A stretch of DNA of 64,000 bases, from NCBI GenBank assembly GCA_010279815.1, contig QEOQ01000238.1:52637-116636 (forward strand), given 5' to 3'. Made by a program: the position numbers and the translations under genes. This document shows, one piece after another, positions 10,618-20,900 of this stretch (the stretch's first letter is position 1; every line of letters starts with the position of its first letter). A model generated the notes under the pieces. The model saw only the letters and a list, made by a program, of their open reading frames with translations, was not told the origin of the DNA and did not search any database. The DNA comes from Brachionus plicatilis (Eukaryota > Rotifera > Eurotatoria > Ploima > Brachionidae).

Positions 10618-11590
10618 TTTTTAAAAAAACCATCAACTAAGGCATTGTGAAATTTCATGCAACTTCCAATACAAAAATTAAAAAAAAATTTATAACTTTT
10701 ATTCTAATTGTTTAAAAAATTTTCTGTAGATGAAACAAAGTCTAACAGCTTATATTTTACCTATTGCGGAAAACTGCAAAATCTGAGCAATTGCGTTTTA
10801 TTTTTAATACTTTTAAATGCTGCAATTTTTCAGAATTCGCACAGATTTTGCGACTTTGCAGTAGGTTAAACAAAAGTTGTTTAACTCTGTTTCATCCACA
10901 GAAAAAGTTTTTGACCATTAGAACAAAAGTTATAAAAATATTTTATTTTTATATTAGAAATTTTGTATTATATTTCACAGCCACCAGCAAAGCTCTTTTG
11001 GGGCAATGTGAAATTTTAGTACAAAAAGTAAAAGCTTTATAATTTTTTTCTAATTGTACAAAAATGGTTCTTTACAGAATACAAATTTGTACAAAAGAAT
11101 TCCGGCAGAATGTAGAAAATTTTACATTTTTACATTTTCATATTTTTAGATTTTTTGTGCAAAATTTCATTAGATTTTTATTTTTAATTTTGGTAACTAA
11201 ATAAATTGGAAGAGTTTTTTTAATTTTTCTGAAATATTGCACAAAAAATCTAAAAATCTAAAAATATGAAAATGTAAAAATGTAAAATTATTTTCATTTT
11301 GCCAGAATTCCAAGCTCTGCAAAAACTCTGCAATTTATTGCAAAGTTGAATCAAGTATTCCTTGATGGTGTTCATTTTACAGAAAATTGCAGCATTTAAA
11401 AGTATTAAAAATAAAACGCAATTGCTCAGATTTTTCAGTTTTCCGTAATAGGTAAAATATAAGCTGTTAGACTTTGTTTCATCTACAGAAAATTTTTTTA
11501 GACAATTAGAATAAAAAATATAAATTTTTTTTAAATTTTTGTATTGGAAGTTGTATGAAATTTCACAGTTGATGGTTTTGTTGAAAAGCT
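10618..11590. mobile_element. Large nested foldback element (hAT-like MITE family)
   Basis: Arms at about 10632-10840 and 11385-11575 are imperfect reverse complements, e.g. ACCATCAACT near 10631 with AGTTGATGGT near 11567, and the AACGCAATTGCTCAG segment near 11424 with CTGAGCAATTGCGTT in the left arm. The loop holds a second inverted pair at about 11120-11290, and a GGGGCAATGTGAAATTTTAG segment at about 10998. The TTGTGAAATTTCA motif near the left end is shared with the 8-bp-duplication elements at 50424-50778 and 62650-62994. No real coding potential. Confidence 0.55.
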
Positions 11591-12222
11591 TATAAAATTT
11601 TGAATTAAAAAGTAATAGGAAACTGACGCAAAGTGTATTTGGGCCTAAAACAACGAGTGGAAAAAAATAGATTTTAAATTTATGTTTTTGATCTTTTTAT
11701 AAAATTGATTAAATGTTTTTTTTCTCATTAATTAAATCAATATTTTGCTATATGTTTTATTTCCTTTATAATCTTTTTATATGTTTCGTTCGACCTGACT
11801 CAAAAACAACAGCTCCCTATTTTAGTAATATCCTTAAAAAAAATAAAATATTTGCAGAAATTTAACAAAATTGTCCAAAAATCCTTGTGTCAAATCAATA
11901 CTGTATCAGTAGATAATTCAATGAACTTATTAAATTTTTCTTATTATAAAAAATTCAATTAATAAAAATAAATCTAACAAAGTTGGTCAATTTTGTCTAA
12001 AATAAATATTAAAATTAAAAATGGAAATTTCTTGTTTTAAAAATGGGCGAACAAATTCTATATTTTGTATTCTATTAATAAATTCAAACTTTCAATTAGT
12101 CAGAGACGAAATTAGAGGCCAAATTTTAATAAATATTTTCTTAACTCAATATTAAAATTTAATTTTTATTTTCAATAAAATAAAAAAAATCGAATCATGA
12201 CTTTAATTTACATCCAAATGTC
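11591..12222. other. AT-rich stretch upstream of the Tyr-rich gene
   Basis: Nothing recognisable apart from the TATA-like site annotated at its end. Confidence 0.4.
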
Positions 12223-12230
12223 TATAAAAA
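12223..12230 (+). promoter_or_regulatory. TATA-box candidate
   Basis: TATAAAAA lies 48 bp before the ATG at 12278, implying a start site near 12253 and a very short 5' UTR. It argues against the longer frame that begins upstream at 12197. Confidence 0.4.
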
Positions 12231-12277
12231 CACTGAATTTTTTAAACAATTTATTAATTGAAAAACAAGAAATCAGA

Positions 12278-12472
12278 ATGATGTACTACAACAATCTCCA
12301 CGACTATTCTGGCTACAATTTCGTTCCTTCGCCTTATTTGTCAGACTATGCTACCACACCACTCTACGGGCACCAGCCCTACCAGAGCTTGCCTTCATAT
12401 TCGCCCAGCAGCTACAACTATGGCCTCGCTATGACTAACCCTGGTCACAGCACCTATCCAAGATACATCTAA
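12278..12472 (+). CDS. Small Tyr/Pro/Ser-rich protein, 64 aa
   Basis: Starts MMYYNNLHDYSGYNF and ends GHSTYPRYI. Tyr, Pro and Ser dominate (YLSDYATTPLYGHQPY, SLPSYSPSSYNYG). There is no membrane segment or known domain. Codons are GC-rich, like WDR1 and unlike the flanks, which supports real coding. The frame opens further upstream, but I choose the ATG at 12278 (or 12281) because codon composition changes there and a TATA box lies at 12223. A polyadenylation signal AATAAA follows at 12516-12521. Function unknown; a structural or low-complexity secreted or cytoskeletal peptide is conceivable. Confidence 0.6.
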   Translation: MMYYNNLHDYSGYNFVPSPYLSDYATTPLYGHQPYQSLPSYSPSSYNYGLAMTNPGHSTYPRYI

Positions 12473-12598
12473 ATTTTCAATTAAAATATTTTAAGCTTTT
12501 TTTTTTTTGTTAAGAAATAAATTTATTTAAAAAAATTAATTTTTTTTTAAAATTAATTCAAATAGTCTCATCCGATACTTTTACTCGAGAAAAAAAAA

Positions 12599-13692
12599 TT
12601 ATATCAGCTGAATTTCACCAGAATTTACATAGCTCTTTATCGGATTATATCTCATTATATACAAATCATCTTTGTCCATATCAATAATCTCGTTTCTAGA
12701 AGGACTTAATTTGGAAAAGATTGGCACAAAATAAATGCAAAGCCTACCTTCCATCATTGGTCATGTCGTCTATGAGAATTCCTTTGATACTATCCATGGT
12801 TTTTAGGAAGACAAATTTGTCCATGTCAGGCCTGGGCACTGCTCAATCAATCAGTATTTACCAATGGCTAGAAAGATTAAATCTTACTTGCGACTGCTTC
12901 ATTCAGATCCTGTAAATTTGAAGGCAAATGCTCCAGCACCGATGATGTTAGATGAGCGCGCACATTTTTTAAATATCTTTATTAAAAAATTTAGATAATT
13001 TTTTAAATTAAAAAAAAATGTACTCAGATGCATAGGCAAACTCTTCAGCGCTCAATTTGGACCTTATGTTCGAATGACGCCGCACATCTTCCTCCAAAAT
13101 GCTTGACGCAAATTGCTCGATCTTTAATAACAAAAAAAATTTTTGTTGTAATAAAAAATTTATTAAAAAAATATACTTTTTTAATTCGAATTCTCAAATA
13201 GGAATAAAGCATGTATTTTATTCTATCTAGCTAAAAAAAACTTTTTTTTTTTCAAAATTTTAAAATTTTAAATTTAAAACTTCTAGCTTGTGGATAGCAA
13301 TGCGAAAGTCTCCTTTTTTCGCCGAGCGGATATTGTTTTCCATGTGCTTGATTTGTTCAATGATGCACTCGACCACTGGAGTTTTGTGCTCAAGGAGCTC
13401 TGGGGAGAATTTTTCATTCAGCCAAGACTTAAATTTTGAATTGAGTTTAGTTTTTTAAATTTGTGTCAAATACTTGTTGCAGCTTTTCGATGAGCTCTGC
13501 CGGGGTTATTTCCTCTTCTTCATCGTCCTCGTCAAAGTGCTCTGCTCCGTTCGAATGGTTGGAAGAAAAGACCCCAGTTGCTGCTTGGTGATGAGTGTAT
13601 TCTTCTTCGTTTGTGTTCGAAGACAAAGAAGATGATTCATCAGTGTTTATGGGTCGGATAGACGAAAGAACACTCGAATATTGACTTTCCAT
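12599..13692 (-). CDS. GINS4: DNA replication complex GINS protein SLD5 (seven exons)
   Basis: SLD5 subunit of the GINS complex, part of the CMG replicative helicase. My exon model on the minus strand: 13692-13474, 13427-13281, 13230-13177, 13121-13024, 12976-12888, 12838-12748, 12704-12599. All introns are 43-55 bp with GT..AG ends, and phases agree throughout, giving 267 residues. Family hallmarks: ITPAELIEKLQ at the end of exon 1, WLNEKFSPELLEHK, VECIIEQIKHMENNIRSAKK, LDRIKYMLYSYLRIRIKKIE, LSAEEFAYASEYLKNV, LEHLPSNLQ, PRPDMDKFVFLK and the C-terminal NSGEIQLI. The N-terminal Ser/Glu-rich extension is longer than in human SLD5 (223 aa). Exon 1 and its 5' flank are duplicated at 30578-30802. 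Confidence 0.93.
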
Positions 13693-14973
13693 TTTGGCAT
13701 TAATTTTTTCAAAAAATGTAATCTTAATTGTACAATAAATTTAGAGCAAAATAAATTTCTACTTTATATGATATAAATAGGGATAATTTTTTTTAAATTT
13801 TCATTTTTTTTTCTTAATTTTCATTTTCTTTTTAAATTTCATTTTTTTTCAATTTTTTTACTTTTTTTTTTCTATTTAATTTTGAACAACGAAATTTGAA
13901 TAGATACTCAAATTAATTTAAGTGCATGTAATTAATTTGACACATCAAATTTCAAGAGCATTTTTCATCGTTCTTCTGTGAGTTATAACCTGAAGAATTA
14001 AGGTGTTTTAGCACAGATACGGAACGTACAATTTTTTTTTAAATAAAAATTTCATCAAAAGGTATTTAATAAAAAATTTTGAAAATTATTTTATTTATTA
14101 CTCAATTTATTAAATCTGGTGAAATAAGACGTTTCTTTACAAGATTATTTTATCCCTTTAAGTGCTCAATTTGACACTTTATCAAAGTTTTTAATTAATA
14201 AATTATGAAAACTTAAATTTTGATTCAATATTTTGTTGTTGCAAGACAAATTTTAAATTTAGAAGAGAACAATTTAAGTATTCTGTTCAATTTGTCTATT
14301 TTGACTTAGGTTTAGAAAATGGGAAAAAAAATTAAGCTAAATGATGACATAGCCGTAAAAAAAGACCGAACATATAAAAAATTAAATATCATCCCTTTTA
14401 ACTTAAAAATTTAATTGAAGTTAGAAAAAAAGAAAAACCTTTTTCCTTTTAAACATGAAGAAAAAAACTAATTCTACTAAAATAAATATTAGTGATGAAA
14501 TCGAATTAGCTTTTTGGACACAAATTGAAACTTGAATAAATAAAGAATTTGAAAAGACTATTGAAAAAGTAGTATATTCGAATAAAATCTTGAATAAAAG
14601 ATAAATTTGAATTTATATTTAATTTATTTTTATTTATGAAATTAAATTCGAAAATGATCCTTTTTTAAATTAAAATTCGAACTTAACTTTAATTTAAAAA
14701 ACAACTTGAATTTTAGAAAAACTCAACAAATAATTTAAAAGTATTAAAATTTGAATAGAATATTTGAAAAATTAAGTATTTGAAAATTTAGTTTTTTGTA
14801 CTCTTGCAGCAAAGGGTAAATCAGAACAGCTATTTTTTGGTACCTGGTAAGATGGATGGGACCATTTGTAATCCAGAAAATGTTGGAAGAGCTGAGTTGA
14901 CTGGTGAAAATCTGGCACACTTTTAGTATCCAAATCGAATTGAAATTTAATTTACTTTATGAATACTTTTTTA
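13693..14973. other. SLD5-NLR intergenic region (duplicated block)
   Basis: Non-coding AT-rich DNA between the divergent SLD5 and NLR genes, conserved in copy B at 30803-32076 and in part in a third copy at 49860-50850. A fragment with GGTACCTGGTAAGATGGATG (about 14840) is conserved between A and B, but I cannot assign it. Confidence 0.5.
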
Positions 14974-15305
14974 CCGTAAAACCTTGCAAACTACCCCGGG
15001 GTTATAGTGTGTAATTTGCTATAGCCCCCCCACCATAATATATGATATAACCCCATGGGTTTAAAAAAAAAAATTCTGTATTACACCGGGGTTGCATTAA
15101 AAAATTAATTAAAATTCTTATAATAATACTAACAGATTTTCAGTATAACCCCATGGGATAATTATAATAATTATAATATTGTCTCATGGGATTGCATTAT
15201 TAAAAATAATACACACCCATGAGCTTAAAATTTTTAGAAATTTGCATTTTATACCCACGCTTTGAACATCAAAATTTAAAGTCAAGTCAAGTTAAATAGA
15301 ACGTA

Positions 15306-16389
15306 CCGTAATGCCTTGCCCCCTAATGCGGCATTTATTTTCAGAATTCTGGATTTTAATGCTGCATTTAACCCACTTTTTTTTCCAGATACGCTGCGAC
15401 TAAAAATGCTGCAGTTAATGTCAAAATTTTGGTAAAAATGCCGCATTAAATATGTAAAAAATAATAAAAATATATTTTTCTATTTTTTCTAAATTTGAAA
15501 CACAAAAAATGGCAAGTTTTTTTTTCTATTTAACAATTTTAGTGGAACATTTTGAATTCGAAATGCCCAACTCATATTGAACNNNNNNNNNNNNNNNNNN
15601 NNNNNNNNNNNNNNNNNNNNNNNNNNNNNNNNNNNNNNNNNNNNNNNNNNNNNNNNNNNNNNNNNNNNNNNNNNNNNNNNNNNNNNNNNNNNNNTGTTCA
15701 ATATGAGTTGGGCATTTCGAATTCAAAATGTTCCACTAAAATTGTTAAATAGAAAAAAAAACTTGCCAAATGTTCTTCGGACATAATGCATGCATGTTAA
15801 GTTAAAATTTTGAGTTTTAATGCTAGTTTATTAAATTCATTTTTTGCAAAAACTCTGCAATTAAATTGCGCAGTTGAATTAAATACTTTTTAATGACATG
15901 CATTTTCCTGCAAAATTGTAGAGTTTTTGCAGAGTCTTTTCAAATATTCAGCATGTTTTTTGCATTATTTAGCATTTTGCAGAGAGATTTAATCAAATAC
16001 CATTCAAATATTATAAAAAAATTACTTTTTGATCTGATTTTTTTGATCCTAAACTTCAAGATGCCAAATTTTATGCCATTTTTATATTAAAATACCGTTT
16101 TTTTTATTAATTTAAATAAAATTTCGTGACGCATTAAAACTCAAAATTTTAACTTAACATGCATGCATTATGTCCGAAGAACATTTTTTGTGTTTCAAAT
16201 TTAGAAAAAATAGAAAAATATATTTTTATTATTTTTTACATATTTAATGCGGCATTTTTACCAAAATTTTGACATTATCTGCAGCATTTTTAGTCGCAGC
16301 GTATCTGGAAAAAAAAGTGGGTTAAATACAGCATTAAAATCCAGAATTCTGATTTAAAGTGCAATGCATTAGGGGGCAAGGCATTACGG
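15306..16389. mobile_element. Middle TA-flanked inverted-repeat element
   Basis: Termini CCGTAATGCCTTGCCCCCTA and its reverse complement, flanked by TA on both sides (15304-15305, 16390-16391). The arms of about 200 bp are near-identical. The first residues (CCGTAA..CCTTGC) resemble those of the outer element, so both probably use one transposase family. The left arm is interrupted by the element at 15511-15767; the right arm near 16185 shows the uninterrupted sequence. Confidence 0.8.
15511..15767. mobile_element. Inner GGCAAG-family foldback with assembly gap in loop
   Basis: Starts GGCAAGTTTTTTTTTCTATT and ends with its reverse complement; arms are at least 72 bp and perfect. Target duplication AAAT at 15507-15510 and 15768-15771. 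The right arm of the host element (near 16185) supplies the empty site. The loop is an N run (15583-15694), probably because the hairpin was hard to sequence. Same family as 5557-5698. Confidence 0.8.
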
Positions 16390-16810
16390 TATTTTTTTTA
16401 TTAATATTTTAATTCTCTTCTAAAATTTTGACTTAAATAAATTTACTTAAAAACTAACATGAAAAGTCCACAACTACCACCTCTTCCTAAAAGAAAATAT
16501 AGATAATTCAGACACAGAAATGGCTTAGTTTTTGTAAAATATTAAAACAATTTCTCTTTTTTTAATATTTTTTTTTAAATTTTTTTATTAATTTTTTTTC
16601 AAAAGTACCGAAATTTTCTTTAAAAGCCCAGTCAAAAATTAAACTTTTTTCCGTATTACCCCATCAATTTAAATAAATAATTTCAATATAAGCCCGGGCT
16701 TGTAATTTATTTTTTTTTAAAATAATTTTACAGAATAAATTGCTGTTAAATTATAACCCCCCCATTTTCTCGTTTGAACCCCAAGGGGTAGTTTGCAAGG
16801 TTTTACGGTA

Positions 16811-17313
16811 ATTAAAATTTTTTTGATCAATTATTTTTTTGATTAATTTTTATTTTCAAAATATTAAATTGAATATTTTAGAGATTCAATATTTAATTTA
16901 AACAAATTAATTTTCAAATATATTAATAAAAATTATATATATTAAATAATTAAATTCAAACCTTATTTTCATTCGAAATGCTTTTTATTCGAATATCAGT
17001 TCGATATGCATATTCGATTTTATCTCTAATAAATATTAATTCGAAAAATCTTATTAACAATTAACAGATTGCTTTACTAAAAAGAAAGGTTTCTTTTTAA
17101 ACCTGAAATATGGAACTTTATGGGAACCCAGTCTAACCGGGTGCCTAATTTTTTTTATTGCATATTTTGGACCCATTTTGTTCGAAAACTTCAAAAATAA
17201 TCACCCAATTTCCCTTAATTTTTTGTCACCCCTATACCTCCGGCTGTTAATTGTGTGAGGTCCAAAGGGGTTAAACCAAAAACCCATTAGGAATTTTTTT
17301 CTTTATAGCTTGC
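16811..17313. other. Remainder of duplicated intergenic region
   Basis: Matches copy B at 32079-32545. Includes GC-richer CCGGCTGTTAATTGTGTG and TCCAAAGGGGTT (about 17240-17275), conserved between copies but unassigned. Confidence 0.45.
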
Positions 17314-17411
17314 CAGAGTTGTTTAATAGTCACAAGTCTCAAGTCAAGTCCAAGTCCGAACCTTTTTTTTTTAGAAGCTTGGACTTTTTTTGGGACTTTT
17401 AGACAACTCTG
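17314..17411. repeat. CAGAGTTG foldback element, complete short copy
   Basis: Begins CAGAGTTGTTTAATAGTCAC and ends GACAACTCTG. Possible imperfect 8-bp duplication TAGCTTGC / TAGCTAGC at the flanks. Absent from copy B. The same terminus borders the window start and the gap at 56552. Confidence 0.6.
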
Positions 17412-17969
17412 TAGCTAGCTTAATTTTTCATACCATGTTAAACGATTGGCTCCATTGATAATAAAAATAAATTTTTAAAATATAAAACTATTTTAAAAAA
17501 AAATTAAATGATTTTCTTGTCATTAAATTTATCTTTTTATGCATTTAAATGTTTTAAAAAATATTTATTATGTAAATTTCTTTTTTATTGCCAAAATTAG
17601 ATTGTTTAGAATTTTATTGCTGCCAGGGAAACAATATTATCGTTTAAAAGTATGAAAGATAATATTTTTATTGATAAAACTTGATTATTTTTTTAAAAAA
17701 AGTTAATGATAAGCCACTGATGATTAGATTAATAAATTCTTGAATTGAAATTTTTAATCATGTATAATTTCTTTATTATTGTCAAAATTATATTGTTTCG
17801 AATTTTATCCTGCAAAATAAACAGTATCATCATTTAAAAATTTAAATGATAAAATTTTTAGAGATAAATCAAATAAAACATTTTAAAATATAAAAGTGGT
17901 TTCTTTTATTATTTTTTTTATTAAATTCTGTGATTTAAATTTTATTTAAAAATTTTATCCATTTAAAGA
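17412..17969 (+). promoter_or_regulatory. NLR upstream region with internal duplication
   Basis: Two related segments, about 17588-17670 and 17775-17860, repeat in tandem (ATTGTTT..AATTTTAT.CTGC...AAACA pattern). The whole block is conserved in copy B (33640-34208). Likely contains the promoter and 5' UTR, but no clear core element was identified. Confidence 0.35.
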
Positions 17970-20900
17970 ATGTCAAATGCTGAGAAACAAAACAAAATTG
18001 TTCTTGATGTTACTAATCAAGATATTGACCAAAATCAACTCTCGAATATATATCAAAATGTACGCAAACAACAATATGGTGATGTATTGTGGAATGAAGA
18101 ACGTCTTCCTAAAGATCAAATAAGTATTGATTTGATTGAAAAGATAAAACAACAATTGATTGAAAATAATAATGAGTATTCAAGATTTCCGAGCGATTTG
18201 ACATTAGGAAAATTTAGCCATTATGTTTATCGAAATGATATAAAAAAAGATGATAAAGTTGAAGAAATTGGACCTGGATGGTATGTTTTTGATATATTTA
18301 ATGAACCAGACGAAGACAAATCAATAAATGAAAAGAAAGGTTCTATGTATTCCGGAGCTATTTTTGTAAATGATTTTAAACACCAGATAGTTTTAGCTCA
18401 TAGAGGAAAAGACGATGACTTTAGAAGTTTATTAAGCAAAGATGGCCAAATGGTTGAAACTATTGATGGTATTTGGCTCAAACAGATTGTACCACAACTT
18501 CATATATGTTATTATGTCACTGAAGAAGCTCACTTGTTAGCTGAAAAAAAAGACTACCATCTTTCTTTTACTGGTTATTCAAACGGCGCATGGCTAGCTG
18601 AGCATAGCATTTACTATTGCAACAAATATTTTAAAAACAATAATACGAAAGCTGTTTTATTTGAAAGTCCAGGCATGGTAAAAAATGAAGATGATGAAAA
18701 ACCTAATATTATCAATCATGATACCAATTTTGATTTTAGAGACTTAAACATTGTTAACTACCTAACTGAACCTAGTTTTAACAATTCAATTAATAAACAT
18801 ACTGGAAAAATATATCGTATATTCATTGAGAAAAAAAATTATTCCTTGGATTTTTTAGATCAACTAAAAAAAATACCAATATTAGGAAATATCATTTATG
18901 ACAATATTAATCCATCGAATTTTTTTATTGAGGGTTTACTTTCAGCAATGACTAAGCAACGTTTAGACAGTATTCTAGAACAATTTGACATTAAAACAGG
19001 AAAGCCAAAATACTATGAAGAAATGCATCAGTGGCCAAAAATCAAATTAAATTTCGATGTTAAATACAAAGAGAATTTAAAAAATCTTGCATCGAAGGGA
19101 GTGGATGAATTATTAGATTTAATTCCTCTCACTGGAAAATTAAAAAAAACAAAAATTAAAGTAATGAAATGGATATCTTGCAATTCTTTAGAATATCTGG
19201 GTAAAAATATCGCTCAAGGTAGTATTTGGTTACTATTGAATGCTTTTATAGAGTTAAATAATCAAAAAATTGATTTCAAAAAATTTGATAATTCATCATT
19301 TCATAAGAGATTAAAAGATAATTACGTAAACACATATAATGGTCACAACAATCAAATTAAAAGTGAATGTGAAGATTTAATTTATAATGAATTATCTTAC
19401 GTTCCTTTTAAAATAGAGAATGACATGGAACAAATTCTCAGAATAGGAAACGAAAGTGAAAAAAACATAGACTGGTGTTTATATCATTTACAAAACATTA
19501 ATTTAGAAATCGGAAATTTCCAATCAAAATTAATCATTGAACAATTAGAAATGCTTAGAAAAGAATATACGATTGAAACAATAAAAAAAAAAGACTTTAA
19601 TTTAAAAGATGAAATATTAATTAAATCTGTTTCAAATTTACGCTTGGAACAAATCAAAGAAAGGCTAGCTCGATATTTGCAAATAGATCCGAATTTGAAA
19701 AAAGTCATTTATAATCTAACCAAATCAAATCTATATTTAAACAGCAGCTTAGAAATTTGCAGCAATTTAGATGAAGAATTAATTGCTTTTGTCGGTCGAC
19801 ATGATGAATTAAACAAAATAAAAGAAATATTTTTTGAAAAAAAAAAGCAGTTTTTAGCTATTTGTGCTTATGGTGGAACAGGTAAATCGACTTTAGCAAA
19901 TTTTTTCGGACATATTGTTGAAAAAGATTACAAGAATTTCATAATTCGATGGATTAATTCAGATTCACGATCCAAAATTGAAACTCAATACCGAAATTTG
20001 GGTGATTTATTAAATATTACCGACAAAATTGTTCAATTTGATTTTCTTGTCGACAGAATAAATGGAAAATTAAAAATACAGAATACAAATTTTTTGTTTA
20101 TTTTTGATAATTTAAATAATTGGAATGACATTAAAGATATTGTTTCATCATTGCCAAAAAATGTCAAAATATTATTAACATTAAGAAACTCCGGAATAGT
20201 AGAAAAAATAATTGATGAAGAAAATATAATAAATTTGAATTGTTTTAATCAGGAAGAAGGTGTAAGTTTTATCAGTAAACACCTAAAATATTTGGATGAA
20301 GAGCAAAAAAAGCAATTAATAACAAAGATTCAATTCGATGGAAAAATAATTCCGCTACAATTAAATTTAATTATCAATTATTTTGAAGAAAATTATGCAA
20401 AGGAATTTTCAGATTTAATTGGGATATTTGATTCGAGGAATGAAAATAATTTACAACTAGAAAATAATCTGTTTTATGAATTGGAAAAGGAATCATTAAC
20501 TACATTTAAAGTTTTAATTTACTGTGCATACCTTGATCCAGATTATATTGGATTCGATATATTATTAAAATTATTCGAAAATGATTGTATGATCGAGAAT
20601 CATTTAAAAACAATACAAAAATATGGTTTTATTCAAATATTAGAAAATAAAAAAGGAATAAAAATGCATAGAATTATACAAGATAAAATAACAAAATATC
20701 ATGAAAAATCAAAAAATTATGATTCTAAAGAAAATATTTATGAAAATATTATAAGATTATTAAACGAAAACGTATATTCAGTTGATGAAAAAATAATTCT
20801 TGAAGATACAAACAAAAAGAATGAAATAAGAAATTTCTTTATACAAGTAACCAAGCAATTAGAAAATTTGAAATATTGCCAAAATGAAAATATCGTCCTT

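Larger units (their letters stand above)
14974..16808. mobile_element. Outer TA-flanked inverted-repeat element
   Basis: Termini are perfect inverted repeats of at least 24 bp beginning CCGTAAAACCTTGCAAACTA. TA flanks both ends (14972-14973, 16809-16810). Copy B has the uninterrupted target at 32077-32078, so the element inserted at a TA, as Tc1/mariner-type transposons do. It is non-autonomous: no transposase is visible. It is itself host to the element at 15306-16389. Confidence 0.85.

Noticed and set aside
15489..15786. Open frames running through the N gap
   Set aside because: They exist only because N codons are not read as stops; the real sequence is a palindrome. The same goes for 56045-56590.
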